In this document: positions 13,512 to 26,823 of the stretch, in pieces | Layout: each line of letters starts with the position of its first letter | Position numbering within the stretch: the stretch's first letter is position 1 | Source: Apus apus | Lineage: Eukaryota > Chordata > Aves > Apodiformes > Apodidae | Assembly (NCBI RefSeq): GCF_020740795.1 | Contig: NC_067304.1 | Coordinates: 5,260,056-5,324,055, forward strand | Length of the DNA: 64,000 nt | Reading direction: 5' to 3' | Notes under the pieces: generated by a model | Databases searched by the model: none | Seen by the model: the letters and a program-made list of their open reading frames with translations, nothing else | Told to the model about the DNA's origin: nothing | Program-made: the position numbers and the translations under genes

Positions 13512-13718
13512 TCCTGCCTGACCAACCTAGTGGCTTCTACAACAGAGTGACCACATCAGTCGACCAGGGAAAAGCAGAGGATGTCACCTATCTGGACTTC
13601 TGCAAGGCCTTTGACATGGTCCCCCACAACATCCTTCTCACTAAATTGGAGAGATATGGGTTTGATGGGTGGACTTCCCTTCCAACTCCAAACATTCTGT
13701 GATTCTATGATTCCATAA
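13512..13718 (+). mobile_element. CR1 LINE fragment: reverse-transcriptase piece joined to the 3' tail
   Basis: The plus strand encodes [20 protein letters not shown] and then LERYGFDGW, the RT motif A region of CR1 ORF2 with its aspartates. At about 13676 it switches abruptly to the CR1 3' terminus CCCTTCCAACTCCAAACATT followed by CTGTGATTCTATGATTCC. The intervening RT/3' UTR sequence is missing, so this is an internally deleted, inactive copy. Confidence 0.92.
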
Positions 13719-14580
13719 AGCACCGAGTTTGTAGCAGCCCCTCTTCCTCACTTGGCAGTACAGAGCTTTGAGACAAACATTCCGAGCTTGGACAAAAGGC
13801 AAACTCAGGATTTACCAGGGTCCCACCCTTGGACATGTCCAAGCTGAGGGTGTGATGCTGTTGCTAATGATCAAAACCAGCTGCTAACTGCCTAAGGCAG
13901 AGCACAGAGGGGAATTGGGGTAGGTATTTTGGTTTGTTTGTTTTTTGATTGTAGGAAACTGAACAACAAAACTCCTGCAGCACTTCCAGTCTCACTGCTC
14001 AGCCCTCTGACAATCCCACCCTTCAGGAGGAATCTACCTGCTGGCCATCACCCAAGAGACAGGAGGTTTCCACAGGAGAGCAGGGAGCCCCTCCTGCTGC
14101 TGCAGAGCTGCTCTTCACACTGGCATTTCTGCTCTCCTCTGGGTATGTTTGCATGACATTTTGCCCATAAAACATGGCAGCGTGATGCACCGTACAGGAG
14201 TGACATAACTTTTATCAAGGGGAAATTTAAGGCTTAAGTGCCTTTAAAATGCTGGCATCACTCACTGTGTGTGCTGGCCCTTTTTGAATATTACACCCAT
14301 TATATGTAATTCTTTTTCCTCTTGGAGAAATATTAGCATGTACTTTTCTTCTTATCAATCACTTTTTTTTTTTTTGACCTTTGTATCATCAGCTGTCTTG
14401 AAGAGGGTCACATTTACTCTGATATCTGTGCTTCCCAGAGCCTGTGCTAGCAACACCATGGAGCCAGACTAAGGAGAAGACTCTTGTCCATTTGAACAGC
14501 ATGTTTCCCTCAGGGAATTCAGCCTCTTCCAAACTCACAATGGAGGCTCCTGAGGATGAACTGACCCATCCCTGTGCATA

Positions 14581-14602
14581 CACACACACACACACACACA
14601 CA
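14581..14602. repeat. (CA)11 microsatellite
   Basis: Eleven uninterrupted CA units, likely polymorphic. Confidence 0.96.
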
Positions 14603-15381
14603 GCACCCTGATATCTGTACCAGGGCTGCCCAGCTACCACTGGGTGCTGGGGTGACTGGAAGGACTGATCCAAAGTCTCTGGAGCATTTTGGGGTAAGGT
14701 CCACACTGCAGGATCTCTAAACTGGGCATCAAGGTTGTAAGTTCTCACTTCTTGCATTTCTTTTTCAAACGAGGCCAAAACCCTAAAGCTCAGAGGCAGA
14801 AAAATGCAGAGCCATGTCCCACCCCCAGGCTGGCATTACAAACAGGACTTTTCTGAGACCTTTCAAGCCATTACATCCATTTACAATCCACTGCCTCTAC
14901 ATAGAGATTGGGATTATTTCTTTTTGCTGTTTACCATATGTCCTGCTACAGCACTTGAAAGCAGCACACCAGGTCACGGCTGCCCTGCACAGAGAAGGCA
15001 GCTCAGATCATTAGTCTGGCAGGATCTCTTGTTTTTGGGCTCATCACTGTCATCTTCCTGAGTGGATAGAAAAGGATTGTGTCTCATTGTCTGTGTGCAC
15101 GAGGTCAGGAACACATTCAAGGCTTAGACGCGAAAAGCTGAACCAGACGAGATACAGAAAAGTGCTTTACAAACAAAGCTCTGGTTTCGCTCCCCACCTA
15201 GTGCTAATCCTCTGCAATCTGCTGCTGCCTTATGTCCCTCTGATCCCTCCAAACCTGGCCACCGTTTCGCTTCTACCCCCATCTCTGGAAGTGACCTGCA
15301 GCGCCGCAGGAACCGCTCCGGGAGCTGTGCAGCCAGGAAAACAAAAAGCTGGAAAAGCCACTAGATGGCAGGCGCAGGGCC

Positions 15382-15453
15382 GGGAGCTGGAGCATCCTTG
15401 GGAGCTGGAGCTTCCTCGGCAACTGGAGCATCCTTGGGAGCTGCAGCATCCCC
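15382..15453. repeat. 18-bp tandem repeat, four copies
   Basis: Units start at 15382, 15400, 15418 and 15436, based on GGGAGCTGGAGCATCCTT with one to a few changes each. The unit length is divisible by three, so all frames stay open and give repetitive chance peptides on both strands. Confidence 0.92.
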
Positions 15454-16022
15454 CTGCAACTCCGCATCTCTCCTGTTCCACCTTGCTCCCACATTTCCTC
15501 AGCCCTGCCCTGGGAACCTGGGACCAGCAGCAAACAAGCTCCACTATCATCAACTGCAGGCATAAATTATCCCTGTAATTAAACCATATGCACAAATTGT
15601 ACCATATTAATCACTAAAGAATGTTAATGACTCTGCCTGCTGCTCAAGCCTCAGTGGAGTCCCTGCTGAGCACCCTGGAGGGTGGGTGTTTGCTCTGAGG
15701 GGGGCAGGGGGCTCCCAGGGTGGGTATGGACCCACTGTGGGGTGTTGCTGGCTACAAACCCCAGTTGTTCCCCTGAAGGGGAGGTGGTGGGGACAGTGCT
15801 GGGTTTCAGTAAGGCTCTCTTGTGCCCGTGTGTGCATTTGCTGGCTGTTGCTGCGTCCTTGGGTTGTAAGTGTGATAACAGGTGTTGGAGGAGAGAAGTT
15901 CCAGGCCTGGGCATATTGTCCTGCTCGTTGCATCCTCTGTGAGCTGCCCCTCACACCACAATGCTGCTGAATAACAGGCCTCAGAACCAGTTAATACTCA
16001 AGAACCTTGGCTCAGTCTTGGT

Positions 16023-16110
16023 ATCATAGAATCACAGAATTGTTCAGGCTGGAAAAGACCTGTGAGATCACTCAGTCCAACCTTTAGCCTGCTAAATGCC
16101 AAGCTATTGC
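16023..16110 (-). mobile_element. CR1-type LINE 3' end remnant
   Basis: Reads ATCATAGAATCACAGAATTG, then AGGCTGGAAAAGACCTGTGA and CAGTCCAACCTTTAGCCTGC. This is the reverse complement of a CR1 3' end, similar to the copy near 9279. Confidence 0.9.
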
Positions 16111-19100
16111 GTGAAAGCAAAAATAAGTGCAGAGCAAACCAAACCCTCACATAATCCTCCACCATGGGGCAGCCACAACAAACCTGGGCTCTGCCATCAG
16201 GCGCCACGTGTGTTATCCATGTTGTGAGCTCAGCTCTGTTTCCCCCCCAGCACCCCCAGCCCACTCCCCATCCCAGCCATCTGCAGCACTTCAGATGGTT
16301 CAGTGGGGAAACACGCGGCGGGAAGGAAATGAGAAGCCCGGCTGCATGGAAACGGGAACCTGCGCAAATGTGCTCAGGAGCTCTGGGGAAGGAGCAGCTG
16401 TGATTTGCCAAGCCAACCAGAAAATTAAAAAGATTGTTTCACCTACACGCAGAGAGCGTGTGCACGTGTGCACACACGTGTGCAGGGGTGGTCCTGGCTG
16501 TGGGCAGAGCCCTGGGTCCCACCAGGCCCGTGGGGTGGGAGGATTTGCAGCCCTTGGTTCTCCCGTCGCCTCCACCAGCGCTTTCATCCCAGGAGAGGCA
16601 ACTGAGCGGGACGTGATCTGTAGCTCTGAGCTGCAGGGCAGGTAATCAGGCAGTTGAAAGTCTCCTTCTCTTCTAGGTCAGTGCTTTGCCGACAGGTCAG
16701 GGATCCAGCTGCAGGTTGAACCCCTTTTGAAGCGCAGAGGAATCCCTGATCTTCAGGGCTCAGCCAAGATGGGAAAACTCAGTCCACCTTGGAACGCCAG
16801 CGGCACCGCCTGCCTGAGCTGCTCTGCAGCTGATTCTGCTCAAGACTGGAACTGGGTTCACCAAAGGAGAGGCAGCAGCAGGGCAGTGACTGGTGGCTGC
16901 GTGCCCATGGCCAGGGGTGTGCTGGAGGGGGCAGCTCCAAAGACGGGGGTGAAGGAGAGGCAGCGAAATGTCTGCAAGCAGTGCCAGGATGGGCTGGCTG
17001 CAGCAGCTGGGAGGCACGTTCCCAGAGGCTCTCCAGAATTCTTCTTGCATTATTCACCCACCAGGCCTGAGTAGACTCCTTGCTCCAGGTTATAAGAATT
17101 CACTCTTACAATCTAATTTAATGAAGTGTCTTAAATGTAGATTTAATCACAGCATTAATGTAACGGTCACTGCATTCAAACTGGCGATTGCAAACAGCTT
17201 TCAGAGCAGATAGTTCTGCTGCTCCCTTACTAATCCAAAAATGATATCCATATTAATGACTCCACAGATTATTACTCAACCTGTATCCATTACCAACCTG
17301 CTAATCCTCCCTCCTGTGCACTGGGATATCAGCTTCCCCACCAGCCAGCTCCTCACTCCTCCTCTGTAGGTGGAGAAAGAGCTTCTGCCCAGTTCCAGAG
17401 GTCCATCCTTGGGAGAGAGCTCCCTGCAGAGCCCCCCACTCAACAGCTCCCTTTCAAGAGGCAGTTGATTTATCAGTGTGAGTGTAAATGAAGTATTTGT
17501 TGGAGACCTGCAGTTAGTGCAGTGCTGAAACCACTGTGGACACACTTCCTACAGCCTCACCATGCCAGTATGCACCGAGCTCTGGCAGGAGGAATTCTGT
17601 TCCCCTGTGCCAGGGAACTACAGCATCTCCAGAAGGTGATTTAGCTCAGATGAGGCAACTTACCTTCCAGAAGCACTGCTCTCTGTTTTACATCTGTAGC
17701 AAGAGAGGTGACTCCCACCACTAGCACAATAGGAGCTGCTGGCCCCGGCCATTTTTTTTGCTGCCAGTCCTTTCAAGGAGCTTCCAGCACAGCTTATAGC
17801 TGGAAGCTGGAAGCGTCAGGACATCCTCCTGTGTAGGCAAAAACACCAGACCACACACAGAGCAATCCTTTGAGTTCTCTCCCAAAGCATTTCTGGTGCT
17901 TGATCTATTTGGTTGGGATATTTGTTCTGTGCGACTACCCTTGAGCCACTTCCCTCCTGGGCAGGGCTCTGGCACTCTGACCTGTGCTTGTCGAAGGCTA
18001 AAATGCTATTTGAGCATATATAAAATATGCATGAGGTCCGTGACCTAGTCTATAAACTCCTGTACAGCCTGAGGCAGTGCCTTTGTGGTGAGCTCAGAGA
18101 GATTGCAGGTTCCCACTGCAAAAATCAAATGAACGTCAAAAGAATGCTTAAAATCTCATGCAAGAGCAACTCCCCCCTGACTTGAGATCATCCCAACACT
18201 TCCCTTTGTGAAAGCTGAACATGGCAAGAGAAAGAACTTTTAAGCATTTATATCTTCTCCTTAAAGCTCAGCATAACTCAGTGCTAACAAAAAAGAAGAT
18301 GCTTTCTCCTCTCTGGGCAGCCAGCAGGCACAGAATGACAATGCTGGCCCTGCCGAGCCAGCCAGCACCCAGCCCGGCATCCTGGAGGCATCTCAGCCAC
18401 GTCCTGGTGCCATCATGGCCACATCCTGCCAGCATCTCAGCCTCCCACCACCACCTGAGCATGAAGGATGAGTGTCCAGAGCCAGCCCTGGCACCCAGCA
18501 GGGCCCTGGCTAATGAACGTGCTGGTCCTGGTGCTCCTGCAGAGCCCTTCACACGAGGCTCTCAAAATCAACTTAACTCTCCCCAAACCTGCCTGAGGGG
18601 CAGGCAGTGGCTCTGCTACGTTCTGCAGAGGGCAAGGAGGCAGGCAGGCTGCTCACACAGCAAGGCAGCCGCAAAGAATCTATTAAGAAACCCCCAAACA
18701 TCATTCCTGCAGCTCAGGCCACAGACAAGCCCGTTTCCAGGAGCAGTAAGGGCGAAATGGCAGTCATAAAACTCCAGTAATCACATGGAAAGAACAGCCC
18801 AATTCATTAACACCCAGACAAGCTGAAAGAGACATTCTTAATTATCAAATATTACCATGGACCCAATTTTTACCTGAGTTGTTTAAGCCTGGTCATCCTG
18901 CTTCCCTTTTCTTAGATATTTTGCCATAGGGCAGCATTGAGCATTTGTAACTAGATTCCTTCACTGGAGTTAATTATGAAGTGACAATGAAGCCTGAGTG
19001 GTTCCATTTTCATAAGTACTATTTTGAGCTAAACCCAAGTCTTTTGGCATCAATATTTGTAATTTTAAGTTTAACATGAACCCTGGGGTATAGTCTTGAT

Positions 19101-21860
19101 ATAAATAGATACAGACACCTTCATGTTGCATTATGCTGCACATCTATTTCATATTGTGTTATAATAATCACATTATTTGACATACACTTGCCTGCACCAA
19201 CATATCTATGTACTGGAGCAGATACAAGATTTCTCTTCTGGAAGATCTCCTTTCATTCTGTTGATGTCAGATCAGCAAGAACAAGATGTTGCAGGTTCCA
19301 GATTAACCCAGCACCTGGGGAATGGTGCCATGATGGTGGAAGTCCAGAGTGTTCCATGAAAACAATCCTGGATTAGGGAGGAGAGGTTTTAACAAGGTTA
19401 CTAGTGCCATGATCCATTTTAAACAGTGAGGTGTCCCATCAACACTAAGCTAACTTTCCATTACAAGTGAGTTTTTAGTCACTTAAATCTAACAAGACCA
19501 CACATGCATACTAGAATAAAAGCCAAGAGATTTTTGTAGTTGTTATTGCCAGTTTAAGTAACTGTCTGATTGTGTGTCACCCTCTAGCTAAGCATTGACA
19601 GAGAAGAAAAAGATGCTGGAATTCAAACAGGTCACAATAAATACCATGACTGTAATTTTTAATTGAAAGTGTCACCTTCATTAGCTCACCCTGATGACCA
19701 GGCTTGAAAAGCCAGCACCAGGATGTCCCAAATCCTTTCCACTATTTACAGAGTGGCAGTGATCAGTAACCAACAGCCCCCTGGATTCAGAAGGTGAAAT
19801 AAAAGCTGGTTGAGGGGATGCAAAGGGTGAGCACAGACATGGGGGAATGTAGAATGAACTCAGAGCTGGTCTGCAGCTGTTTCAGAGAGGAACACAGCCC
19901 TGAGGGGTCAGCAGAGCTGCAATATCCAGCTCAGGGCTGAGGGACTTTTGATGGGACCCACAACCAAGGAAGTTCCAAACCTGCCACTGCAGTGATGTTT
20001 CCAAAGCGCATCTTTGTGGCTCTTCACTCTTCTGCTCTGGACATGGAAAATGACAGTGGGATCTAAGCCATCTGCATTTTATGTAATCTTCATTAAGCAT
20101 CACTTGACCTTGTCAGTGCCTGTAAAGCCCTGTGAAGTGCATGCCAGATAAAAAGTAATTTTAAATTGAGTATACTTATTGTATTAAATACAGTAATAAG
20201 GGACAGATGAATACAAATGATCCCATGGTCAATGCTGTCAATTCACATTAAAATTTCTTTCACCTTTGCTGAGATGAAGGAGTCAATAACCTCTCAGAGG
20301 TTGCACAAGGAGTAGAAAAGCCTCTGGCCAGCAGCTGTCCTGCCTCCAACATCTCCACTGCAATGCAGCATCCACAAGCAAGTCAGCAGAGATCACCATC
20401 GATGGAGGTCCCCTGGAAAACACCAAACTCTGCTCCTCCAGCCTGCAGGAAAGCTCTGGGAACCTCAGTTCAGTTCATATTTTATTCTTGGTATAAATTT
20501 AGACTAACCTAAGGCAAAAGCAAAAACCAATCATCTCCTCTTTTATTCCCTAATTCCACAAATCATGTAAAAACTCACTCAATACCGTTTTGAGCACTGG
20601 AGCAGTTACAGGACCATCAGCATCAGAGCCAAGAGAGCCCATGGGATTGATTCACCCAGGTTAAAATCTACTGGTTTAAAGTGGGAGACAGCAGGATGTG
20701 GCCCTGCTGCTTTCCTAAGGTTCATGTCAAGCTTTCCTCTCAATTTGAGGAAAATAAGATCAAACGACCTGCCTGAGGAGCAGACTTCAGCACTGACATG
20801 ATGTATTTGCATTTGCTTCCAACAGGAGCAGTTCCCATCACCCTCTTAGACCTGTGCTAAAACCACCAAACCCTGTGTCAAATGTTTGCATAAAAACTAC
20901 ATCTTAGGGCAGCACGGAGCTCCCTGCTGTGATCCACACTGTGCCATGCCTTCCCCTTCTGGGTTAGATTTATCTTTTTTAGTACCTAATTTAGAAAGAA
21001 AAAAAACCCCTAGGATCCTGCAGAAAAAACAGTCAGACCTCTTGTTCCAGATCTCCATGCTTCTTTTTTAATGTTTCCTTAAGGGTCTCCATTTTTCTGT
21101 CACTTATCATCATCCAGAGTAATTTTGGGCTGTTAGAGAAAGTTCATTGCTGTAATTGCAACCATATTGGTCATTAAAGCTGACAGACAGGAGCTGAAGA
21201 AGTCACTTGCTGATTCCCACTGCTCAGCAGATGCCTCTCAGCCTTTGTTAAATGGGAGCTTGAATTTATGAAATGGGAGAAAATGCCTCTTACCTTAAGG
21301 ACTGATCATTTCAAGGAGGGGAACACATGAAAAACTCACCTAGGCCTTTTACTTGTAAACAGCACTTACCTGCTCCTTCCCTAGCAGGGCTCTTCCCTCT
21401 GCCTGCACCCAGAGAGGCTCCTCACAGAGACAACTCAGCCCTTCTGCCCCTTTTTTCAGAGATGATGAACCAGCACATCTCGTGGGACATTTCTGAGCTT
21501 GAGCTCACTTAGCAATGATGCCAAAACACTGCACTGGAGCAGCAGAGAGGGCAGCAAGGAGGGCAGCAGCATCGCTCAGAGCCTCCCTGTGCCTGCCGAG
21601 CTCTGCTTTTCATTGTCTGCTGGAAAAATCTTCCCTGCTGCAAAGGCAGCAGTTGCTTTCCAAAGGCTGGAGGCAAGTGGCAATCCCAGCTCCCCCTCCA
21701 GCACCCCAGTTCATTCCAGATCTCTAGTTACCCATTTACTGCTGGTGTGATTCAGTAAGTAACTATTTCTCAGCACCACACTCAGCTTATACAGTAAACA
21801 CCACACACCACATGTCAGAAAATAAGGATCCACTCAGGAGGGCTTTTTTAACCAGTAAAC

Positions 21861-21866
21861 TTTATT
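21861..21866 (-). terminator. Distal polyadenylation signal AATAAA
   Basis: On the minus strand the sequence reads TATATATAAATAAAGTTTAC, and cleavage is expected about 15-20 bases further, near 21845. About 45 bases beyond the hexamer, 21795-21820 reads CATGTGGTGTGTGGTGTTT on the minus strand, a classic GU-rich downstream element. Hexamer, spacing and GU element together make this a credible transcript end. Confidence 0.75.
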
Positions 21867-21921
21867 TATATATAACAACAGTACAAAGTGAGTCCTTGGC
21901 TTGCAAAATAGGAGTGTTTCA

Positions 21922-21929
21922 TATTTACA
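21922..21929 (-). promoter_or_regulatory. Pumilio-type element TGTAAATA in 3' UTR (site 1)
   Basis: An exact match to the UGUANAUA consensus on the transcript strand, about 60 bases upstream of the distal polyadenylation hexamer. Binding is inferred only from sequence. Confidence 0.5.
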
Positions 21930-24687
21930 ATAGGTACACAATAATATATTAGAATAATAACAAAACCCCCTTTTTTTCCTTGGAACATTTTTAAATACTT
22001 AAACTTTCTTACATTTTTTCCACAACACTTGTAAAAATAACAAAAAACAGACAATCATCTTAAAAAAAAGAAAAAAATACAGAACTCCAGTGTGTCAAGT
22101 ATAATGGGGAGGGGAGGAGCCAGAGAATGATATGGTGGAATGGGGATGGATACAAACCAATTTGTTATTCCTGCCAAGACACAAATCCCCTAAAACTGGC
22201 ATGTGTTTATTTTGAGGAGGGGAAGAAGGAATCAGCATCTGTTCCTACATTCTGTGACATTTTTGGGGACTCCAGAAGATTTAGTACCTGTACGTTCCCT
22301 TCCCTTTGCTGCTTCCCACTGCTTCTCGTAATGGCCCCGAAGTGCCATTAACACAGAAACACTCATCAATAAGAGAAGGACATTTTACTGCAGCATCTTC
22401 TGAAGCTATGAAATAACGTGGCAAAATCGGCTCCTCAGATCCTTTCCTTTCTGTGCAGGTGCACCTTTCTGCTGCCCAGTCCATGAGATGGAAACATCTG
22501 ATGGAGAAGCTGTTGCATAAACTTCCAAGCTTGTTTGAAATAGAGGTATTAAAAATCTCAAAGGAAAGGCCATTCAGAAGATTTCTTATTTGATCTGGCA
22601 GCCTCAGGAGGCCCAGAGAGTTTGGGATATTGTCCATGCAATTGGATGGACCCTGCAGGTCTTTTAAGCACGTTCTTACATACTCCAAGTCTATGTTTTC
22701 AGTATTATATTCCAGTTTTACAAAGAAAGGAGAGGAATGGGTAAGGTGGGGGCAAAGGGGATCTGGAAGAACACACACACAGACAACCCTGTGCTCACAG
22801 CATGGCCAGAACCTCTTCGGCTGAGCTGCTCCTGGTGGGACCAGGAGCTACTTCTCCAGTGGGAGAGCAGCCAGTCTCTGCTGCCCCATCCTGCCCCGCT
22901 GCCTTCTCCCACCTCCCACCCCCCGGGTGACAAAAAGCAGCTCAAAGTCTCCCATTTTCTTCTGCAAAATGAATCTGACTGATCTAGGTTTACGTTGCAC
23001 ATTCAGGGCTGCTCAGCTCAGCGGGTCCTGAACGGCACCTTCTCCGTGCTGCACACCAGCATCTTCTACTCTGGTTATTTCCCCACCAAACATCTCATTA
23101 AACAACAACAAGAAAACCAAACAAAATCATAAGCATCCTGTCCACTCAGGCACTGGGTGGCCTTGTAGCTGTCACCAGTGCTTTGCCTGACCCACTGGTT
23201 TTGGTGAAGGCTGGGGGAGGCTGGGGTGATGCAGGAGTTTTCACTGGGGACACGTTCACTAACCAGATGGGACTGCTCCCCTACCTCTGCCAAGTGCCCA
23301 ACTATGCACAAGGTCACAGGTCCCTGCTTTATTGGCTAGAAATGCAATTCTGAACTCAGATGGCTGAAGCTTTGTAGCATTTCAATGCATCTTTGATGTC
23401 AGTTATTTATCCTTCTTGGAATGTTTTTTCTTCTCTCCAGGGCACAGTCACTTGTGAGCTTTCCCTGATATCCCAGCTTATCCAAGTCAGTCAATTTTAG
23501 GCTCATTTAGTTTGGTGAGCAGTGTCCCCATGGCAGGTGAGCTCTGACAGCGCTGGGAACTGGATGGAGAAGAGCCAGTGACAGGTGAGGCTGTGGCTGG
23601 GCTCTTGCTTTTGTCCTCCACATGCCAGCCCAAATGGTTCCCGACATTATGACATTTTTGGTGAAGTCCAGTTGAAGGTAGGAGAGAGAACTCAGGTGGG
23701 GTCGGGCCATCAGGACTTTAAGACAGTGTGTTGAAGGCACTGCTGTGATGAAGGTCTCTCTTGCCACCGTGTCAAGTGGCTGCACTCGCCATCCCCACTG
23801 TGACCCAGAACAAGACCCTGCGGGGGAGGCATCACCATCCAGCACAGCCATGTCCAGTCTCCTCTGGGGATAAAGCTCCTTGGAGCACTGCCCAGGATGC
23901 TGCTCACCAGCAGCAAGGCCATGGCAGCCATTTGGTTTCCCAGTGCTGGTTCCCATGATGGGTATTCATGCAGCTTCGGGCTGGTCCGTGCTGGATCCTG
24001 CAGCAGCGCCAGCCCCTTGGCCATGTGGATCTCTCCTGCCTCCCTTTAAACATAAATTCATCCTTTATGGCAAAACATGGAGCACTCGATGCCCACATCC
24101 TCTGTACTTTGGTGGCTGCAGAGTCGTGGCACTGCACACGGGGCTCACGCCAAGACAAGCTTGCCTGTAAGTTAAGGGCTTGTACATGGGTTTTTAAGAA
24201 AGGCTTTTAAGGTGGAGAAGCATTTGATTAGCACCTTGCTCCCCCTTGGAGTGGGTGCTTTGATAGCTCATGAGCAGAAGATTAAATGGAATTATTTAAG
24301 CAGTGACACAAGGCAGAGAGATCCTGGAAATGGTGTCTCCTGCTTTGATGTCAAAAATACCTGAAACAAAGTGAACTGGAGAGTCAAAATGCCAACTGGC
24401 CTTGCAGGAGGAAGGGGGCAACAAGAGGGAGGTGAAATCATTTCATCTAAGGCAAAGTCACTGCCCCCTCCTGACCAAACCTCAAGTCCAGTTTGCTGCC
24501 AGTGCAAAGAAAATGCCATTTCAAGAGCTGAGACTTCCTCTTCCCAAAGGAATATGGAAAAGTCAGATCACACAGGACAATAGATTACAAGCACTTTGCC
24601 CCAAGGGCTTATGTTGCTTCTTTCCATATAATTGCTCATAAATATCCATAATTCATGTCCATCACCACAAGCAGACACCAGGCAGAT

Positions 24688-24695
24688 TATTTACA
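24688..24695 (-). promoter_or_regulatory. Pumilio-type element TGTAAATA in 3' UTR (site 2)
   Basis: An exact UGUANAUA match on the transcript strand in the middle of the inferred 3' UTR. Confidence 0.45.
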
Positions 24696-26265
24696 GGTCA
24701 GCACCATGTTCCTCATGCCCTCCCCCTAATGCCTTCTCAGGTTATGGAAGAGATGTTTCTGCTGCTTCCCTTGAAGTCATTCAAAAGTGTAATAGCTTTC
24801 TGCTTTGCACAGTGCTCCTGCTGCTTTCCCTTTCCTCCTCTCTCAACTTCCTTCCACAGCACAGAACATAAACTCAGTTGTCCCTCTTTCTCCCCAGTGC
24901 TCTGGTGTATTCATGGAATACAGACCCTGTGTTCAGCCAGCTTGGACACCTTGGGTTCTCTCTTGCTCACAAACCAGTCCCTCTGGGCTCTGCAATTCTT
25001 CTTCTTTTTTCTCCTCAACTTTACCTTTCAGTATAATCCCAGTTTATGGTCCTTCCCTCAGGCTCCTGCCAGGGCAGAGGCTGCTAAGGGACAGGGAGGA
25101 GGAAAGTGGGCTGAAAAGCAGCTACACTAAAGCCTCGCAAATAGATGGGAAGGAAAAAAGACCAACTCAGGCTGAAGGGCAAGCACAATTCCACCACCAC
25201 CAAGGTGATGAAAAGCCAAGTCTTTGCTTTGGGCATTATTCACATTTTGTGAATCCTGCAGAAATATCTGCTCAGACTAAGATTTTAGCAGTGTTTGGAA
25301 AGCATCAGGAGTGCTTCTGTTGGGTTTCAGAGTACCATAAGAATTTGGTGAATGATCTGAATATGAATACCCAAAACAAGGACTATAACTAGAACACTAG
25401 ACCTGAAAATCACACACACAAGATACATGTCAGATCACTGGGAACAGCAAGAGCAGAAACCAGGAAAAAATGAGACCTGGAGGGTCTGACACTCCACAAT
25501 CCCCTGTAAAATCCCAGCAGAGAACAGGACAGGTTGGCAACAGCTGCTGCAATAACAACTTCACCAGGCTTTAATAGAGGAACATGGACATTTCACATTT
25601 CATGGGAATCAATCAGATTCCCTGTGCAGGAGGAGGATCCCTGGGGAGGAAAACTCCCACTAACAGGCAGTATGGATCCTGCTCTGCTCCTCAGCCTCTC
25701 TGTGTCTCCGTGAATCCCAGCCCTCCCATTACAAAGCTCAGGCTGGTGTCAACGTCAATGTCAAGAGCTTATTGCCCAAGGTTGATCATTAATATTTCTA
25801 TCCACAGTATTACTAGGGCCCAGAGAAACTCACAAAAGTGGATTACCAAAATAAAGTGGGCTTGGCATGGCTTTTACTGAACAGTAATTAAACCTGCAAG
25901 CTTCCTGAGTATTTCTCCACATGCTTTTCCCCCAGCCCATTGCTGGCTCCCCTCGAACTGCACCTTGAGACCAGTAGCTTGCAGCTCTCCTGCTGCATGG
26001 GGAGCCTGGAGTGACCTCCCCGGCTCCACTGGGAATGGTGGAGGAAAAAAAAACAGGAAAATGGATTTTCCTTTGACACACTTTGGCTGCAAACTAAGAT
26101 CCCACCCAGCACAGCACTGCCTGGGCAGGGCTGAGCAGGTGCTGGGAACGATTTTGCTGCCACTGCCAAGCTCGTGCAGTCAATACTTGTATTTCCATTA
26201 GCCCTAATCACCCTATCCTCCCCACTGCAGCCTGCACAATCATCAGCATTTATTACAGAGATAAA

Positions 26266-26273
26266 TATTTACA
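26266..26273 (-). promoter_or_regulatory. Pumilio-type element TGTAAATA in 3' UTR (site 3)
   Basis: An exact UGUANAUA match on the transcript strand, about 1.6 kb after the stop codon. Confidence 0.45.
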
Positions 26274-26823
26274 GCATTCCTACCCCTCCTGGCACTCTAC
26301 AAAGGGACACACACAAGCTTTGGTGTCTTTGAAAGAAATAACACTCACAAACACTTGCCTGTCACTGGCCACGAGAGCTCACGCCGTCGGGACCAGCGAG
26401 GAACTGAATATCACAAGGAGACATTGGGACAGAGACATGACAGCAGTGCTGGCCAGGGGCAGCTGGGTTTCCCCTTGTCTAGAGCAAAGATTTTTCCTCT
26501 TCCCGGTGGAAACATAAATCCTGGCCCTGGGCAGCACCATGAAGGCTGGCAGAGGAACTCAGAGGGAGCCTGTGCAGATTGGCCCTGTGAGGCAAACAGA
26601 CCAGCAATGAGCAGCCCAGCTTGCTGTGCCCAGACTTTTCAAGTATTGCTCACTGTAAACATTGGGGGCTTGGTTTTTACTGCAAGAGTGCAGGGCAGCT
26701 GCCAGAAACCACCCCAAAACCAGACCTGGGAGGCTTCACCCCAGCTCTGCCCAGCAGGGAGGGTGGACACTTCTGCTCAGTGGTACCTGTGGAACCAGCA
26801 ACACACCAGCTGGGCATGGCCGT

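Larger units (their letters stand above)
13719..21844. other. Intergenic sequence downstream of the plexin 3' end
   Basis: Contents are (CA)11 at 14581-14602, an 18-bp tandem repeat at 15382-15453, a CR1 remnant at 16023-16110, and AT-rich single-copy-looking stretches at 18780-19170 and 20100-20260. The GU-rich element of the plexin transcript end is near 21800. No exon or RNA gene is recognised. Confidence 0.75.

Noticed and set aside
1..21844. A second protein-coding gene or small RNA gene downstream of the plexin
   Set aside because: I looked for exon-like blocks with splice sites, tRNA-like cloverleaf motifs and familiar microRNA sequences, and saw none I could defend.
24805..25392. 195-codon plus-strand open frame
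   Set aside because: Low-complexity composition, no recognisable family, no splice or promoter support, and it lies within the inferred plexin 3' UTR.
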